A stretch of DNA of 64,000 nt from Algicella marina (GCF_009931615.1 NZ_CP046620.1:62001-126000), one strand, 5' to 3'. Positions 34,443-43,395 are shown, numbered from the stretch's first letter. The notes: a model not told the origin generated them from the letters alone. Program-made: numbers and translations.

Positions 34443-35438
34443 ATGATACCCACCCCTTACCTGTTGTTTCTTGGCGATGCGCCTGACCCGCTGGCGGCAA
34501 AAGTGGCGCAGGGAATACGTGACTGGCGGCCGGAGAACGCGGTGGGGCAGTTCCGCATGGAAGGATGCAGGGCGGACATGAGGCTGCCGGACATGGAGAT
34601 CGCCGAGGCTGTGGAGGCGGGAGCCAAGACACTGGTCATCGGCGTCGCCAACCGGGGAGGTGTCATTTCCAAGGGCTGGATAGCAGTGTTGAAGGAGGCG
34701 CTGGCGGCGGGGATGGACGTGGCATCGGGGTTGCACAACCTCTTGCGGGACGAGCCGGAACTGGTGGCGGCAGCGGAGGCGGCCGGGCGGACCTTGCACG
34801 ACGTGCGCCTGCCGCCGAAACCGTACCCGATCGCCAATGGCAAGCGGCGGAGCGGAAAGCGGTGCCTTGCGATCGGAACCGATTGCAGCGTTGGCAAGAT
34901 GTATACGGCCATCGCCATGGAACAGGAAATGCGGGCGCGGGAGATGAAGGCGACATTCCGGCCGACCGGGCAGACCGGTATACTGATCACCGGGTCCGGC
35001 GTGCCGCTGGATGCGGTCGTCGCCGATTTCATGGCCGGGGCGGTGGAGGACCTGACGCCTGACAATGACGCAGACCATTGGGATCTGATCGAGGGGCAAG
35101 GGAGCTTGTTCCACGCCTCTTTTTCCGGTGTGACCTTGGCCCTGGTGCATGGCGGCCAGCCGGATGCACTGATCCTCGCGCATGAACCGACCCGCACCCA
35201 CATGCGCGGGTTGCCGGACTACCAGCTACCGTCGCTGGAGGAGCTGCGCGATGTCGGGCTGCGGCTGGCGCAGGTAGTTAACCCTGATGTGTACGTCGCC
35301 GGTATCTCGGTGAACACGGCGGCGTTGGACGAGGCAGAGGCACTGGAGTACCTCGCCGGGGTCGAGGCGCGGATGGGTCTGCCGGCGGTGGATCCTTTCC
35401 GGCAAGGCGCGGGGCGGCTGGTGGACGGGTTGCGCTGA
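34443..35438 (+). CDS. dgcN: DUF1611 protein, probable D-glutamate N-acetyltransferase DgcN
   Basis: A 331-residue DUF1611 protein. The N-terminal domain has TLVIGVANRGGVISKGW. The P-loop-like domain shows CLAIGTDCSVGKMYTA and later IEGQGSLFH. In marine bacteria this family paired with an enolase-superfamily racemase has been described as DgcN, acetylating D-glutamate so it can be racemised and recovered. The next gene fits DgcA and overlaps by 1 nt (TGATG), which supports the assignment. AAGGAG lies 6 nt before the ATG. The DgcR regulator is not seen here. Confidence 0.82.
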   Translation: MIPTPYLLFLGDAPDPLAAKVAQGIRDWRPENAVGQFRMEGCRADMRLPDMEIAEAVEAGAKTLVIGVANRGGVISKGWIAVLKEALAAGMDVASGLHNLLRDEPELVAAAEAAGRTLHDVRLPPKPYPIANGKRRSGKRCLAIGTDCSVGKMYTAIAMEQEMRAREMKATFRPTGQTGILITGSGVPLDAVVADFMAGAVEDLTPDNDADHWDLIEGQGSLFHASFSGVTLALVHGGQPDALILAHEPTRTHMRGLPDYQLPSLEELRDVGLRLAQVVNPDVYVAGISVNTAALDEAEALEYLAGVEARMGLPAVDPFRQGAGRLVDGLR

Positions 35439-36400
35439 TGCTGGAAGTGACGGCGGAGCGGTTTGCGCTGCGAGAAGTCTTTACCATTTCTCGCGGATCG
35501 AAGACCCATGCGGATGTGCTGACGGTTCGGGTGTCGCGGGACGGTGGCGTGGGTCAGGGCGAGTGTGTGCCCTATGCCCGTTATGGCGAGACACTGGAGA
35601 GCGTGTCCGGGCAGATCCGGGCCTTGGCGTCTGATATTTCCCGCACGGAATTGCAGGCGGCACTGCCGGCTGGTGCAGCCCGGAACGCTGTCGATTGCGC
35701 TCTGTGGGACTTGGAGGCGAAGGTTGCGGGGCGACGTGCATGGGATCTGGCGGGGGTGGCTGCGCCCTCGCGCGTGATTTCGGCCTACACGCTCTCGCTC
35801 GGCACACCTGAGGCCATGGAAGCACAGGCGCGGCGTGAAGCTAATCGCCCGTTGTTGAAGACCAAACTGGGTGGTGATGGCGACGTGGCCAGAATCGAGG
35901 CGGTGCGCAGAGGAGCGCCGGATGCGCGGATCATCGTAGATGCCAATGAAGGCTGGACACCCGAGGTTTACCGTGAACTTGCGCCGGTGCTGGTGCGACT
36001 GGGCGTCGAGATGGTCGAGCAGCCGTTCCCGGCGGGCGAGGACGGCGCATTGGCTGAACTGGCGCGGGTTCTGCCTGTGTGCGCAGACGAGAGTTGCCAC
36101 GACAGGGGCTCGCTGGCGGAATTGAAGGGCCTGTACGACATCGTCAATATCAAGCTCGACAAGACCGGCGGCCTTACCGAGGCGCTGGCGTTGCGGCGGG
36201 AGGCATTGTCGGAGGGGTTCGGAGTGATGGTGGGGTGCATGGTCGGCACGAGCCTTGCCATGGCACCGGCATTGTTGCTGGCGGACGGGGCGGAGTTCGT
36301 CGATCTGGACGGACCATTGCTGCTGGCAGAGGACAGGGAGCCGCCGCTGGTGTTCGAGGGCTCGGCGGTGTTGCCGCCGGACCCGGGTTTGTGGGGCTGA
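35438..36400 (+). CDS. dgcA: Enolase-superfamily racemase/epimerase, probable N-acetyl-D-glutamate racemase DgcA
   Basis: A 320-residue enolase-superfamily enzyme of the dipeptide epimerase/racemase branch. The catalytic lysines are in LLKTKLGG and NIKLDKTGG. The metal ligands are in IIVDANEGW, EMVEQPFP and CADESCHD. It starts on the last base of dgcN. In the known DgcN-DgcA route it would racemise N-acetyl-glutamate made from D-glutamate; without dgcN it would be called an L-Ala-D/L-Glu epimerase, which remains an alternative. RTX gene 2 is convergent 12 nt downstream. Confidence 0.87.
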   Translation: MLEVTAERFALREVFTISRGSKTHADVLTVRVSRDGGVGQGECVPYARYGETLESVSGQIRALASDISRTELQAALPAGAARNAVDCALWDLEAKVAGRRAWDLAGVAAPSRVISAYTLSLGTPEAMEAQARREANRPLLKTKLGGDGDVARIEAVRRGAPDARIIVDANEGWTPEVYRELAPVLVRLGVEMVEQPFPAGEDGALAELARVLPVCADESCHDRGSLAELKGLYDIVNIKLDKTGGLTEALALRREALSEGFGVMVGCMVGTSLAMAPALLLADGAEFVDLDGPLLLAEDREPPLVFEGSAVLPPDPGLWG

Positions 36401-36412
36401 CCGGCCTCCTGC

Positions 36413-37666
36413 TCAGAGGATGAAGTCGCCTGCGTCCAGTTGGCCTGCCGCCCCCATGATCAGGATGCTGCCGTTGCCACCGAGATCGGCGAGGTCGATG
36501 ACGACGTTGCCCCAGCGCGTGGTGATGGCGCCGTTGATGTCGGAAAAGAAGACGTTGAAGGCGGTGAAGTCGATCAGGTCGGTGCCGTTCTGGAAATCCC
36601 AGATGATGTCGTTGCCGGCATTGCGGTAGAACTGGAACGTGTCCGTTCCGGCGCCACCGGCGAGGCTGTCGTCGCCTGTCCCGCCATTGAGCAGATCGTC
36701 ACCGCCGAAATCGCGAAGTATATCGTCGCCTGCGCCACCCTGAAGTGTATCGGCGCCGCCGCCACCTACCAGTTCGTCGTCACCGAGACCGCCGGAGATG
36801 ATGTCGTTGCCTGCGGCGCCGCGCAATTCGTCCTGACCGGCGCCACCGACACCCGTGTCATTGCCCGAGCCGAGATCAAGGAAATCGTCGCCGTCGCCTC
36901 CCCAGACGATATCGTCACCCGCACCGGCGAAGACGTCGCCCACGAGTGTGCCGTGGCGGGTCGTGAAGAAATCGTTGCCGTCGCGAAGATCGACGTCGCC
37001 GATCAGGAGGCCGGTGTTGATGACGGTCTCATTGCCGAAATCGCCAAGGACGGCCATCCCTGACCCGCCCGGCGGGGTAGTGCTTACAATAGTGCCGCTG
37101 TTGCGCAGTGTGTTCTCTTCACCCGCGAGGGTGTTGAACTCAACGCCGTGGCCCTCTCCGGCGATAGTTCCGGAGTTGAAGACGCTGGAGCCCGTCCCAT
37201 CGACGTTCACCCCGTCACTTTCGCTGCTGATGGTGCCGCTGTTGATCAGCTGATTGTTGTCTCCTTCCAGCGAGATACCATCCGACTGGCCATAGACTAT
37301 GCCCGTGATCACGACGGTACCCGTGTCGCCGATCATTTGAACACCGCGGTCATTGAGGCCGGTGACCTCGCCGTAGACGTAGACTTCATGGTTGTTCCCG
37401 GACATCTCGATCCCGTCGCTGGAGCCGTAGACGGTGCCGGAGCTGGCCACGGTGACCGTATTGCTGGTGCTGCCGGAGTCGCTGTCGATAGCGTCCGTCT
37501 GTGAGAAGACGGAGCCTTCGACCAGCAGCTCGCCGCTGCTGAAACCACCGAAGTCGAAGGTGTCGGCGGTGTTTGACATGTAGAACCCACTGCGAAGGAT
37601 CCAGAGATCGCCGTTGGCGTCGGCGTCCACTCCGTCGGTGTCGTTCACGATGAATCTGATGGCCAT
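36413..37666 (-). CDS. RTX calcium-binding repeat protein 2
   Basis: A 417-residue relative of RTX protein 1. Residues of about 40-220 are beta-helix-like units with cores such as NSGTISSESDG and IYGQSDGISLEGDN. From about 225 to 345 come roughly nine calcium-binding nonapeptides (GGAGQDELRGAAGND and similar). The last 75 residues, from FQFYRNAGNDIIWDFQNGTD to QLDAGDFIL, form a conserved end module nearly identical to that of RTX protein 3. No signal peptide, consistent with type I secretion. GGGAG lies 6 nt before the ATG. It is 38 nt downstream of RTX gene 3, probably in one transcript. Confidence 0.87.
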   Translation of the reverse strand: MAIRFIVNDTDGVDADANGDLWILRSGFYMSNTADTFDFGGFSSGELLVEGSVFSQTDAIDSDSGSTSNTVTVASSGTVYGSSDGIEMSGNNHEVYVYGEVTGLNDRGVQMIGDTGTVVITGIVYGQSDGISLEGDNNQLINSGTISSESDGVNVDGTGSSVFNSGTIAGEGHGVEFNTLAGEENTLRNSGTIVSTTPPGGSGMAVLGDFGNETVINTGLLIGDVDLRDGNDFFTTRHGTLVGDVFAGAGDDIVWGGDGDDFLDLGSGNDTGVGGAGQDELRGAAGNDIISGGLGDDELVGGGGADTLQGGAGDDILRDFGGDDLLNGGTGDDSLAGGAGTDTFQFYRNAGNDIIWDFQNGTDLIDFTAFNVFFSDINGAITTRWGNVVIDLADLGGNGSILIMGAAGQLDAGDFIL

Positions 37667-37704
37667 GTGTGTCTCCCTAAGTGGTTATGTCGTCTTTTGT
37701 CGTG

Positions 37705-38862
37705 TCAGAGGATGAAATCGCCGGCGTCGAGAATTCCGGCGGCGCCGCGGATGATTATGGAGCCATGCCCCCCGAGTTCCGCGAGGTCGATCACGGCGTT
37801 GCCCCAGCGGTTGGTGATCGCGCCGTTGATGTCGGAGAAGAAAACGTTGAAGTCGGACAGGTCGATCATGTCGCTGCCGTCCTTGTAATCGGCTATGACG
37901 TCAAATCCGGCGTTGCGGCTGAACTGGAAGATGTCATCGCCGCCGCCGCCGACAAGGAAGTCGTCACCCTGACCTCCGTTCAGGACGTCGTCATGGCCGA
38001 AACCGTTGAGTACGTCGTCGCCGAGGCCACCGTGCATGATGTCATTTCCGCCGCCGCCGAGGACTTCGTCATCGCCCCCCCCACCGCGAAGGGAATCATC
38101 GCCGGAACCGCCGCGCAGGATGTCGTCGCCGTCGCCGCCGCGCAGCGTGTCGTTGCCGCCGCCGCCCTGGAAATCATCGACGCCACTGCCGCCGACCAGC
38201 AGATCGTCTCCGAATTCGCCATCGACAAGACCGCGGACAGTGCCTTCAGCGCCCCAATAGACATCGTTGCCGTTGTTGAGGAAGATGTCGCCGACAATCA
38301 GACCCTGGTTCGTGACGAGTTCGACGGCGGCGCTGCCTTCCAGCGCCGCGTAGCGGCCGTCGATGACGCCGGTATTGACGATGCGGTTTTCACCTTCGTT
38401 AAAGGGGCTCATTGCTATGGCTCTGTTCACCGAGGTGATGGTGCCTTCGTTCAGTATGCGGGCATTGGTGCCAGCGAGATAGACACCATAGCTGTCGCCA
38501 TCGATCAGGCCGGTGTTTGTCAGGCGAGCGAAGGCTCCGTCCAGTCTGACGGCCGATATCTCCCCGAAAATCGAGCCTTCATTGCTTATCCTGCCGACCC
38601 AGTTCGCCCCGTTGCCGGTGGAGGATATGCTGCCTGATTCGGTGACGCGGAGCGCGTTCGACCCGGTGGTCTCCACTCCAAATGCTGAAAATCCGGCGGC
38701 CAGGACCGATCCATGCAGGATGTACTGATTGCCGAAGCTCGCACCGAACGTGAAGGCCGTACCCGTGTTGGACACGTATTCATCCGCCAGCGTGACGTAG
38801 ATATTATCGGTGCCGCCGGCGGATATGCCGTTGATATCGTTTCCCGTATAGACGACTGGCAT
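37705..38862 (-). CDS. RTX calcium-binding repeat protein 3
   Basis: A 385-residue RTX protein and close paralogue of RTX protein 2. A beta-helix-like N-terminal part (about residues 25-185, with NTGLIDGDSYGVYLAGTNA) is followed by about ten glycine-aspartate nonapeptides (residues 190-315). The C-terminal module (FQFSRNAGFDVIADYKDGSD to GILDAGDFIL) differs from that of RTX 2 at only a minority of positions, while the N-terminal parts are more diverged. GGGGA precedes the ATG. The tandem arrangement points to gene duplication. The upstream gap 38863-39058 contains the terminator of the von Willebrand gene. Confidence 0.87.
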   Translation of the reverse strand: MPVVYTGNDINGISAGGTDNIYVTLADEYVSNTGTAFTFGASFGNQYILHGSVLAAGFSAFGVETTGSNALRVTESGSISSTGNGANWVGRISNEGSIFGEISAVRLDGAFARLTNTGLIDGDSYGVYLAGTNARILNEGTITSVNRAIAMSPFNEGENRIVNTGVIDGRYAALEGSAAVELVTNQGLIVGDIFLNNGNDVYWGAEGTVRGLVDGEFGDDLLVGGSGVDDFQGGGGNDTLRGGDGDDILRGGSGDDSLRGGGGDDEVLGGGGNDIMHGGLGDDVLNGFGHDDVLNGGQGDDFLVGGGGDDIFQFSRNAGFDVIADYKDGSDMIDLSDFNVFFSDINGAITNRWGNAVIDLAELGGHGSIIIRGAAGILDAGDFIL

Positions 38863-39024
38863 GGTTCATTCCCCTTTTGAAAATTGCTACCGACAGTATT
38901 CAAGCCGTGCTCACTGGCCGGGCTGGCCAAAGGTTAACGCGATTGGCGATCACGTGTGAGAAAATCGACCGGAGTATGTGAATATTGCTACGTAACCGTG
39001 CGGAACGGAGGTCGGAGAGGTTCC

Positions 39025-39054
39025 GGATGCGGCATCTTTGACGATGCCGCATCC
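39025..39054 (-). terminator. Perfect 12-bp hairpin downstream of the von Willebrand repeat gene
   Basis: GGATGCGGCATC and GATGCCGCATCC pair perfectly around a 6-nt loop, starting 4 nt after the stop codon at 39059. No T-run follows. It separates this gene from RTX gene 3 on the same strand. Confidence 0.65.
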
Positions 39055-39058
39055 CGAA

Positions 39059-42000
39059 TCATTCGACGATGATTTCCCGGCGTGAGATGACGCGCGGGCC
39101 TTCACCGAGTACGTAGCGCAGTTCATAAGTGCCCGGGGCATCAGGAGCCTTGATGATCAGAGGCGACCCATCGGATGTGTAGACATAACGCTCATAGCGG
39201 TTGTCGTCCGCATCCGGTACCGTGATGGAAATGTAGTCGCGCTTATTGTCCGGGCCTTGCCATGTGACGGCAATGTTTCCGCCCGAGCCGACGCTGCCGG
39301 GCGCGTCGAGCGAAGCCGCGGGTTCCGTGATCGTAATCGGCATGGCGACGAGGGTCTTGTTACCCGTGGCGAGAACGTAGCGGATCTCGTAAGCACCAGC
39401 GTCCGATGGCATCTGCAGGCGCAGGGGAGTGCCGTCGCTGGTGTAGGTGTATTTCTCATAACGGCCTTCATCCGCGCCTGACTCCGCGATCGAGATATAG
39501 TCGCGGGCATTGTCCGGCCCTTCCCAAGTGACAACAATCACCGACCCGGCCTCCGCCTCGGACGGGGCGTCTACGCTGGCGGTGGCACCGACAAGGGTAA
39601 TCGGTTGGGTGGCAATGGTCTTGTTGCCCTGCGCCAGAACGTATCGCAATTCGTAGTCTCCGGGGTCGGACGGCATCTGGAGTTTCAGGGGCGAGCCGTC
39701 GCTGGTGTAGGTGTATTTCGCATAACGGCCATCAGCCGCGCCCGCCTCGGCGATGGAAATGTAGTCTCGCGCGTTGTCCGGACCCTCCCATGTGACGGTG
39801 ATGAGAGACCCTGCTTCGGCTTCCGCCGGGCCGGAAACGCTGGCCGCCGATGCAACCAGGGTGATCGGTCGGGAGACAAGTGTCTTGTTGCCGGTGGCAA
39901 GGACGTAGCGCAACTCGTAGTCGCCCGGCTCCGGCGGCAGTGCAAGTTTCAGCGGTGAGCCGTCGCTGGTGTAGGTGTACTTCTCGTAGCGGCCTTCATC
40001 CGCACCTGTCTCGGCGATGGAGATATAGTCCCGCGCATTGTCTGGACCTTCCCACGTGACGGTTATGCTGCCGCCCGCTTCTGCTTCTTCCGGGCCATCG
40101 AGACTAGCATTGGATGCCACCAGGGTGATCGGACGGGTGGCGACGGTGGCATTGCCCTTCGCCAGTACATAGCGGAGTTCATAGTCGCCGGGTTCGGCGG
40201 GCATGGACAGCTTCAGCGGTGAGCCTTCGCTGGTGTAGGTATATTTCTCGTAGCGGCCTTCATCTGCACCTGCCTCGGCGATCGAGATGTAGTCTCGCGC
40301 GTTGTCAGGGCCGGTCCACTCAACAGTTATCGTCGAGCCGGCAGCTGCCTCTTCCAACGCGGTAATGGTCGCGGTCGTTGGCACGACATTGATCGGTTTG
40401 CGGGCGATGACGCGGGGGCCGACGGCCTGCACGTATCGGAGTTCGTATTCTCCGGGTTCTGACGGCAGGACCAGTTTCAGGGGCGATCCGTCGCTCGTGT
40501 AGGTGTAGCCATTATAGTGGCTGTCCTGCGAATCCGGAACTGCGATGGATATGTAGTCCCGGTCGTTGTCCGGACCTTCCCAGATGACGGCTATTGTTGA
40601 TCCGACCTCAGCGCTTTCCGGCGCTTCGATGGTGGCGCTGACATCGGTGACCGTGATCGGCAAGGTGGCGAGAACGGTGGCATCCTGTGCCAGCACGTAG
40701 CGGATGACGTAATCACCCGGTTCAGCCGGCATAGTCAGTTTGAGGGGCGAGCCTTCACCGGTGTATGCGTAGGTCTCATAGCCAGCGTCAGCCTCTGCCG
40801 CGATGTCGATGTAGTCGTTCTGATAGTCCGGCCCTGTCCACTCGACGGCAATGATTTCGGCGACATTCGCGGACTTAGGTGCGCTGAGGGTGATCTCGAC
40901 GGGCGTGACCTCGATGGGTACGGAGGCGATGACCTTGTTACTGGCGCTGTGATAGTAGCGCAGTTCGTAAGTGCCGGCCTTCGGTGGCAGCAGCAGGGTG
41001 GCGGGGGAGCCATCACCAACGGAGGCATAGTTGATGTAGGATTGCGGCGCGGCGTCCGGCTCCGCCACTGTCAGATAGTCGCTGTCCTCCGCCGGGCCAT
41101 CCCAGGTAACGGGAATGCTGCTGCCGAGCGGGGCCGTAGCCGGACCGGATATGGTTGCATCGGGTATGGAGGGCGGTAGCGCGAGGGTAAAGTCATTCGG
41201 TCGGTCTGCGGTGACGGTGACCGTGAGGTTGACGCTATCCTCTGTCGCCGGTCGGTCGACTGTGGCGGTGTACTTGCCGGGCGTCATGGCGAGACGGAGT
41301 TGGCCGATGTCGAACTCTTCCAGACTGGTGCCATCGGCGGCTTCCGGGGCGAGCGTCCAGAGAATGCCGGAGGTGATCGTCGGACCGCCTTCACCATCGG
41401 TGGCAATAAAGCTGGCATCCGTCTTTGCTGGCGGCGGCGGCGCCTGCTCGGCGACTTGGGCCAGCGCCTCGGAAAGTTCGGTGGCGTTGGCGGCGGACAG
41501 GAACCGGCCGCCGGTTTCTTCGGCAAGACAGGCAAGCTGGGCGATGTCCTGCTCGGCAGTGACGTCAAAGCCGACGACGTGGGCGGTGAAGCCGATACCC
41601 GTCTGCTCCAATTGTCTGCCGACGGCGCATGGGTCGAGATCACAGGTTTCGACTCCATCGGAAACGAGAATGACGGTTGCGACATCCTCTTCGTATTTCA
41701 GGGTTTCAGCTGCATCGATGACGGCTTGCGAGAGCGGTGTCTTGCCCTTGGGGTTGATGGCATTGACTGCGCTTCGGATCGCCTCCCGCGTGCCGGCGCC
41801 GGGTTCGACGAGCAGTTCGATGTCGGAGCACTGGCCTTTCTGACGGTGGCCGTAGGCTGAAAGGCCGAGCTGTGTGGTATCGGGCAGACTATCGAGAAGG
41901 TTCGAGATTACTTCCTTGGCGATGGTGATCTTGGCGGTGCCGTCGATCTGCCCCCACATCGAGCCAGAGGCATCAAGCACAAGGATCGTTTTCTGGGGAG

Positions 42001-42079
42001 AATCAGGGGGCGTTGTCTGGGCCGAGAGCGGCAGGGCGAGTGCGGCGAGGGCGAAAATTGTTGCTGAGAGACGGCACAT
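39059..42079 (-). CDS. Exported von Willebrand A domain protein with eight tandem repeats
   Basis: A 1006-residue exported protein. The ATG at 42079 has GGAG 7 nt upstream and begins a signal peptide (MCRLSATIFALAALALPLSA); the frame runs on to 42133. A von Willebrand A domain (about residues 30-215) has the metal-site motif LDASGSMWG. After a linker of about 100 residues come eight consecutive repeats of about 86 residues. Each has a VTWEGPDNxRDYISI core, a TYTSDGSPLKL strand and a DYELRYVLA end, so each looks like an Ig-like beta sandwich. Repeats 4-7 are most alike, suggesting recent internal duplication. It is probably a surface or periplasmic adhesion or scaffold protein. No ligand can be assigned. 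Confidence 0.88.
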   Translation of the reverse strand: MCRLSATIFALAALALPLSAQTTPPDSPQKTILVLDASGSMWGQIDGTAKITIAKEVISNLLDSLPDTTQLGLSAYGHRQKGQCSDIELLVEPGAGTREAIRSAVNAINPKGKTPLSQAVIDAAETLKYEEDVATVILVSDGVETCDLDPCAVGRQLEQTGIGFTAHVVGFDVTAEQDIAQLACLAEETGGRFLSAANATELSEALAQVAEQAPPPPAKTDASFIATDGEGGPTITSGILWTLAPEAADGTSLEEFDIGQLRLAMTPGKYTATVDRPATEDSVNLTVTVTADRPNDFTLALPPSIPDATISGPATAPLGSSIPVTWDGPAEDSDYLTVAEPDAAPQSYINYASVGDGSPATLLLPPKAGTYELRYYHSASNKVIASVPIEVTPVEITLSAPKSANVAEIIAVEWTGPDYQNDYIDIAAEADAGYETYAYTGEGSPLKLTMPAEPGDYVIRYVLAQDATVLATLPITVTDVSATIEAPESAEVGSTIAVIWEGPDNDRDYISIAVPDSQDSHYNGYTYTSDGSPLKLVLPSEPGEYELRYVQAVGPRVIARKPINVVPTTATITALEEAAAGSTITVEWTGPDNARDYISIAEAGADEGRYEKYTYTSEGSPLKLSMPAEPGDYELRYVLAKGNATVATRPITLVASNASLDGPEEAEAGGSITVTWEGPDNARDYISIAETGADEGRYEKYTYTSDGSPLKLALPPEPGDYELRYVLATGNKTLVSRPITLVASAASVSGPAEAEAGSLITVTWEGPDNARDYISIAEAGAADGRYAKYTYTSDGSPLKLQMPSDPGDYELRYVLAQGNKTIATQPITLVGATASVDAPSEAEAGSVIVVTWEGPDNARDYISIAESGADEGRYEKYTYTSDGTPLRLQMPSDAGAYEIRYVLATGNKTLVAMPITITEPAASLDAPGSVGSGGNIAVTWQGPDNKRDYISITVPDADDNRYERYVYTSDGSPLIIKAPDAPGTYELRYVLGEGPRVISRREIIVE
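39062..41125 (-). repeat. Eight in-frame tandem repeats (about 258 bp each)
   Basis: The coding sequence of the von Willebrand gene repeats with a period of about 258 bp. The middle four units are the most similar at DNA level. The block is protein-coding throughout. Confidence 0.85.
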
Positions 42080-42354
42080 CTGGAAACTCCCGGTTGTTTG
42101 TTTCTTGTTAACCGGCTGTCCGCAATGGGCCAAGGAAATGATTTACGTGGCGTGAGCTTTGGCACAGTAGAACCGTTGCACCGATTGCAGACACCGGATG
42201 ACTGCCATATTTTTGCCATCTTGACGCAGGTTTTCCCTTGATCGACTGCGTAAACAGCATACATCCGGCTGACGCAGGTCGCGCTGGTGTAATGCTGGTG
42301 CATGGAGTAATCCGATCAGGCTATGCGCATGATGCAACCCAGCCATGCGTTTTC

Positions 42355-42371
42355 GACACTTCTCCAGTGTC
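42355..42371 (+). promoter_or_regulatory. Inverted repeat upstream of the DUF6280 promoter
   Basis: GACACT and AGTGTC flank a 5-nt spacer just before the candidate promoter at 42378. It may be an operator. The rest of the 349-bp gap 42080-42428, which separates two divergent genes, shows no gene that I can support. Confidence 0.35.
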
Positions 42372-42377
42372 AAAAAC

Positions 42378-42406
42378 CTGACATATTACGCCAGACTTCG
42401 CAAAAT
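42378..42406 (+). promoter_or_regulatory. Candidate sigma-70 promoter for the DUF6280 gene
   Basis: CTGACA, a 17-nt spacer and CAAAAT lie 23 nt before the GTG start at 42429. They would give a leader of about 16 nt carrying GGGAG. The position argues against the longer start codons at 42345 and 42405. Confidence 0.45.
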
Positions 42407-42428
42407 GTTGAGAATACGGGAGAGCGTA

Positions 42429-42731
42429 GTGTTCGATTACGTAGATGCAACGGCTTACGCCAACGACCAGGGATCGCGCGCGCGGAAGCTTTTCGCTGCC
42501 GTGGTGCTGGCTGCGTTGGATGATGCCATTGCCGACGACAAGAAATACGGTAACGGCCCTGAGGTGATCGCGCGTTGGGCGCGATCGCGTGATGGCCGTG
42601 AAGTATTGAGCTGCGCCGGCATCGACCCTTCGGAGCGCTGTGTTTCCGGGCTCATGGAGTTCGTGAAACGTGGTGTGCGTACGTCCGTGGCGCTGAGCCG
42701 CGAGGAAAGCGAACGGCGTGCGGCAGCCTGA
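42429..42731 (+). CDS. DUF6280 family protein
   Basis: A 100-residue soluble protein of a family widespread and strongly conserved in Rhodobacterales, of unknown function. The core RARKLFAAVVLAALDDAIADDKKYGNG and SRDGREVLSCAGIDP are the conserved parts. I choose the GTG at 42429, because GGGAG lies 6 nt upstream and family members start near this point; ATGs at 42345 and 42405 would add poorly conserved residues. The protein is mostly helical and lacks membrane segments. A strong hairpin follows the stop. Confidence 0.83.
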   Translation: MFDYVDATAYANDQGSRARKLFAAVVLAALDDAIADDKKYGNGPEVIARWARSRDGREVLSCAGIDPSERCVSGLMEFVKRGVRTSVALSREESERRAAA

Positions 42732-42759
42732 GGGCGCTGCGCACAATTAAATCCAATTC

Positions 42760-42789
42760 GAAAGGGCGGCCTGTCTGGGCCGCCCTTTC
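42760..42789. terminator. Strong bidirectional terminator hairpin
   Basis: GAAAGGGCGGCC and GGCCGCCCTTTC form a perfect 12-bp stem around a 6-nt loop between the convergent DUF6280 and GNAT genes. T-rich sequence follows the stem in both directions. Confidence 0.8.
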
Positions 42790-42808
42790 GCGTTTCTGGC
42801 CCACGGCT

Positions 42809-43264
42809 TCAACTCGCCGGGCGGGGGCGCTCCATAAAATACCGCGTTTCTGTCGAGCGGTCGGGATCGTGGATGAAGCCGCATTTTTCGTAGCAGCGGA
42901 TCGCGCGGGTGTTGGATACGTGGGGATCCGCGGTCAGCGGATCGGTGATGCCAAGGTTCTCCAGATAGGCGATGAAGGCGGACAGTGTGGCGGTGCCGAG
43001 GCCCTGACCGAGCCTGTCGCCCTCGGCCAGAAACTGATCGACGCCGCAAAGTCCGTCCTCGCGCCAGTACTGAAAGTAGCCGATATCGCAGCCATTCTCC
43101 TGCGCGATGTAGCGCCACGTGCTGGCGGGGTTGCGTGAATAGGCGCTGGCAACCTGCGCGACCGTCTTCAGTTCCTCGTCCCACCACGGTTTCATGTGCG
43201 CACGTGCCAGCCATTCGCGGATCATCGGATAATCTGCTGGTTCGAGTATACGAAATGAAATCAT
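42809..43264 (-). CDS. GNAT family N-acetyltransferase (AAC(6')-like)
   Basis: A 151-residue GNAT protein of the group that includes aminoglycoside 6'-N-acetyltransferases and siderophore acetylases. It shows REWLARAHMKPWW near the N-terminus, GYFQYWREDGLCGVDQFLAEGDRLGQGLGT for the acetyl-CoA-binding loop, and NTRAIRCYEKCGF at the C-terminal motif B. Most chromosomal members have no resistance role. Convergent with the DUF6280 gene and divergent from glpK. Confidence 0.87.
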   Translation of the reverse strand: MISFRILEPADYPMIREWLARAHMKPWWDEELKTVAQVASAYSRNPASTWRYIAQENGCDIGYFQYWREDGLCGVDQFLAEGDRLGQGLGTATLSAFIAYLENLGITDPLTADPHVSNTRAIRCYEKCGFIHDPDRSTETRYFMERPRPAS

Positions 43265-43395
43265 GCGGGTTGCCCCCGGAGAATTAATGCTCTCAGCGTC
43301 GCGGACAACCGACCTTGCGTCAAGTCAGTGGGTTGCCGGTATGCCGGAGCTGGTGCAGTCTGCCGGGAAAAAGAACTGCGTGCGGGGAGAGAAAG

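Noticed and set aside
39062-41125. CRISPR-like periodic repeats
   Set aside because: The period is about 258 bp, the units are in frame and encode a regular protein domain, and there are no spacers.
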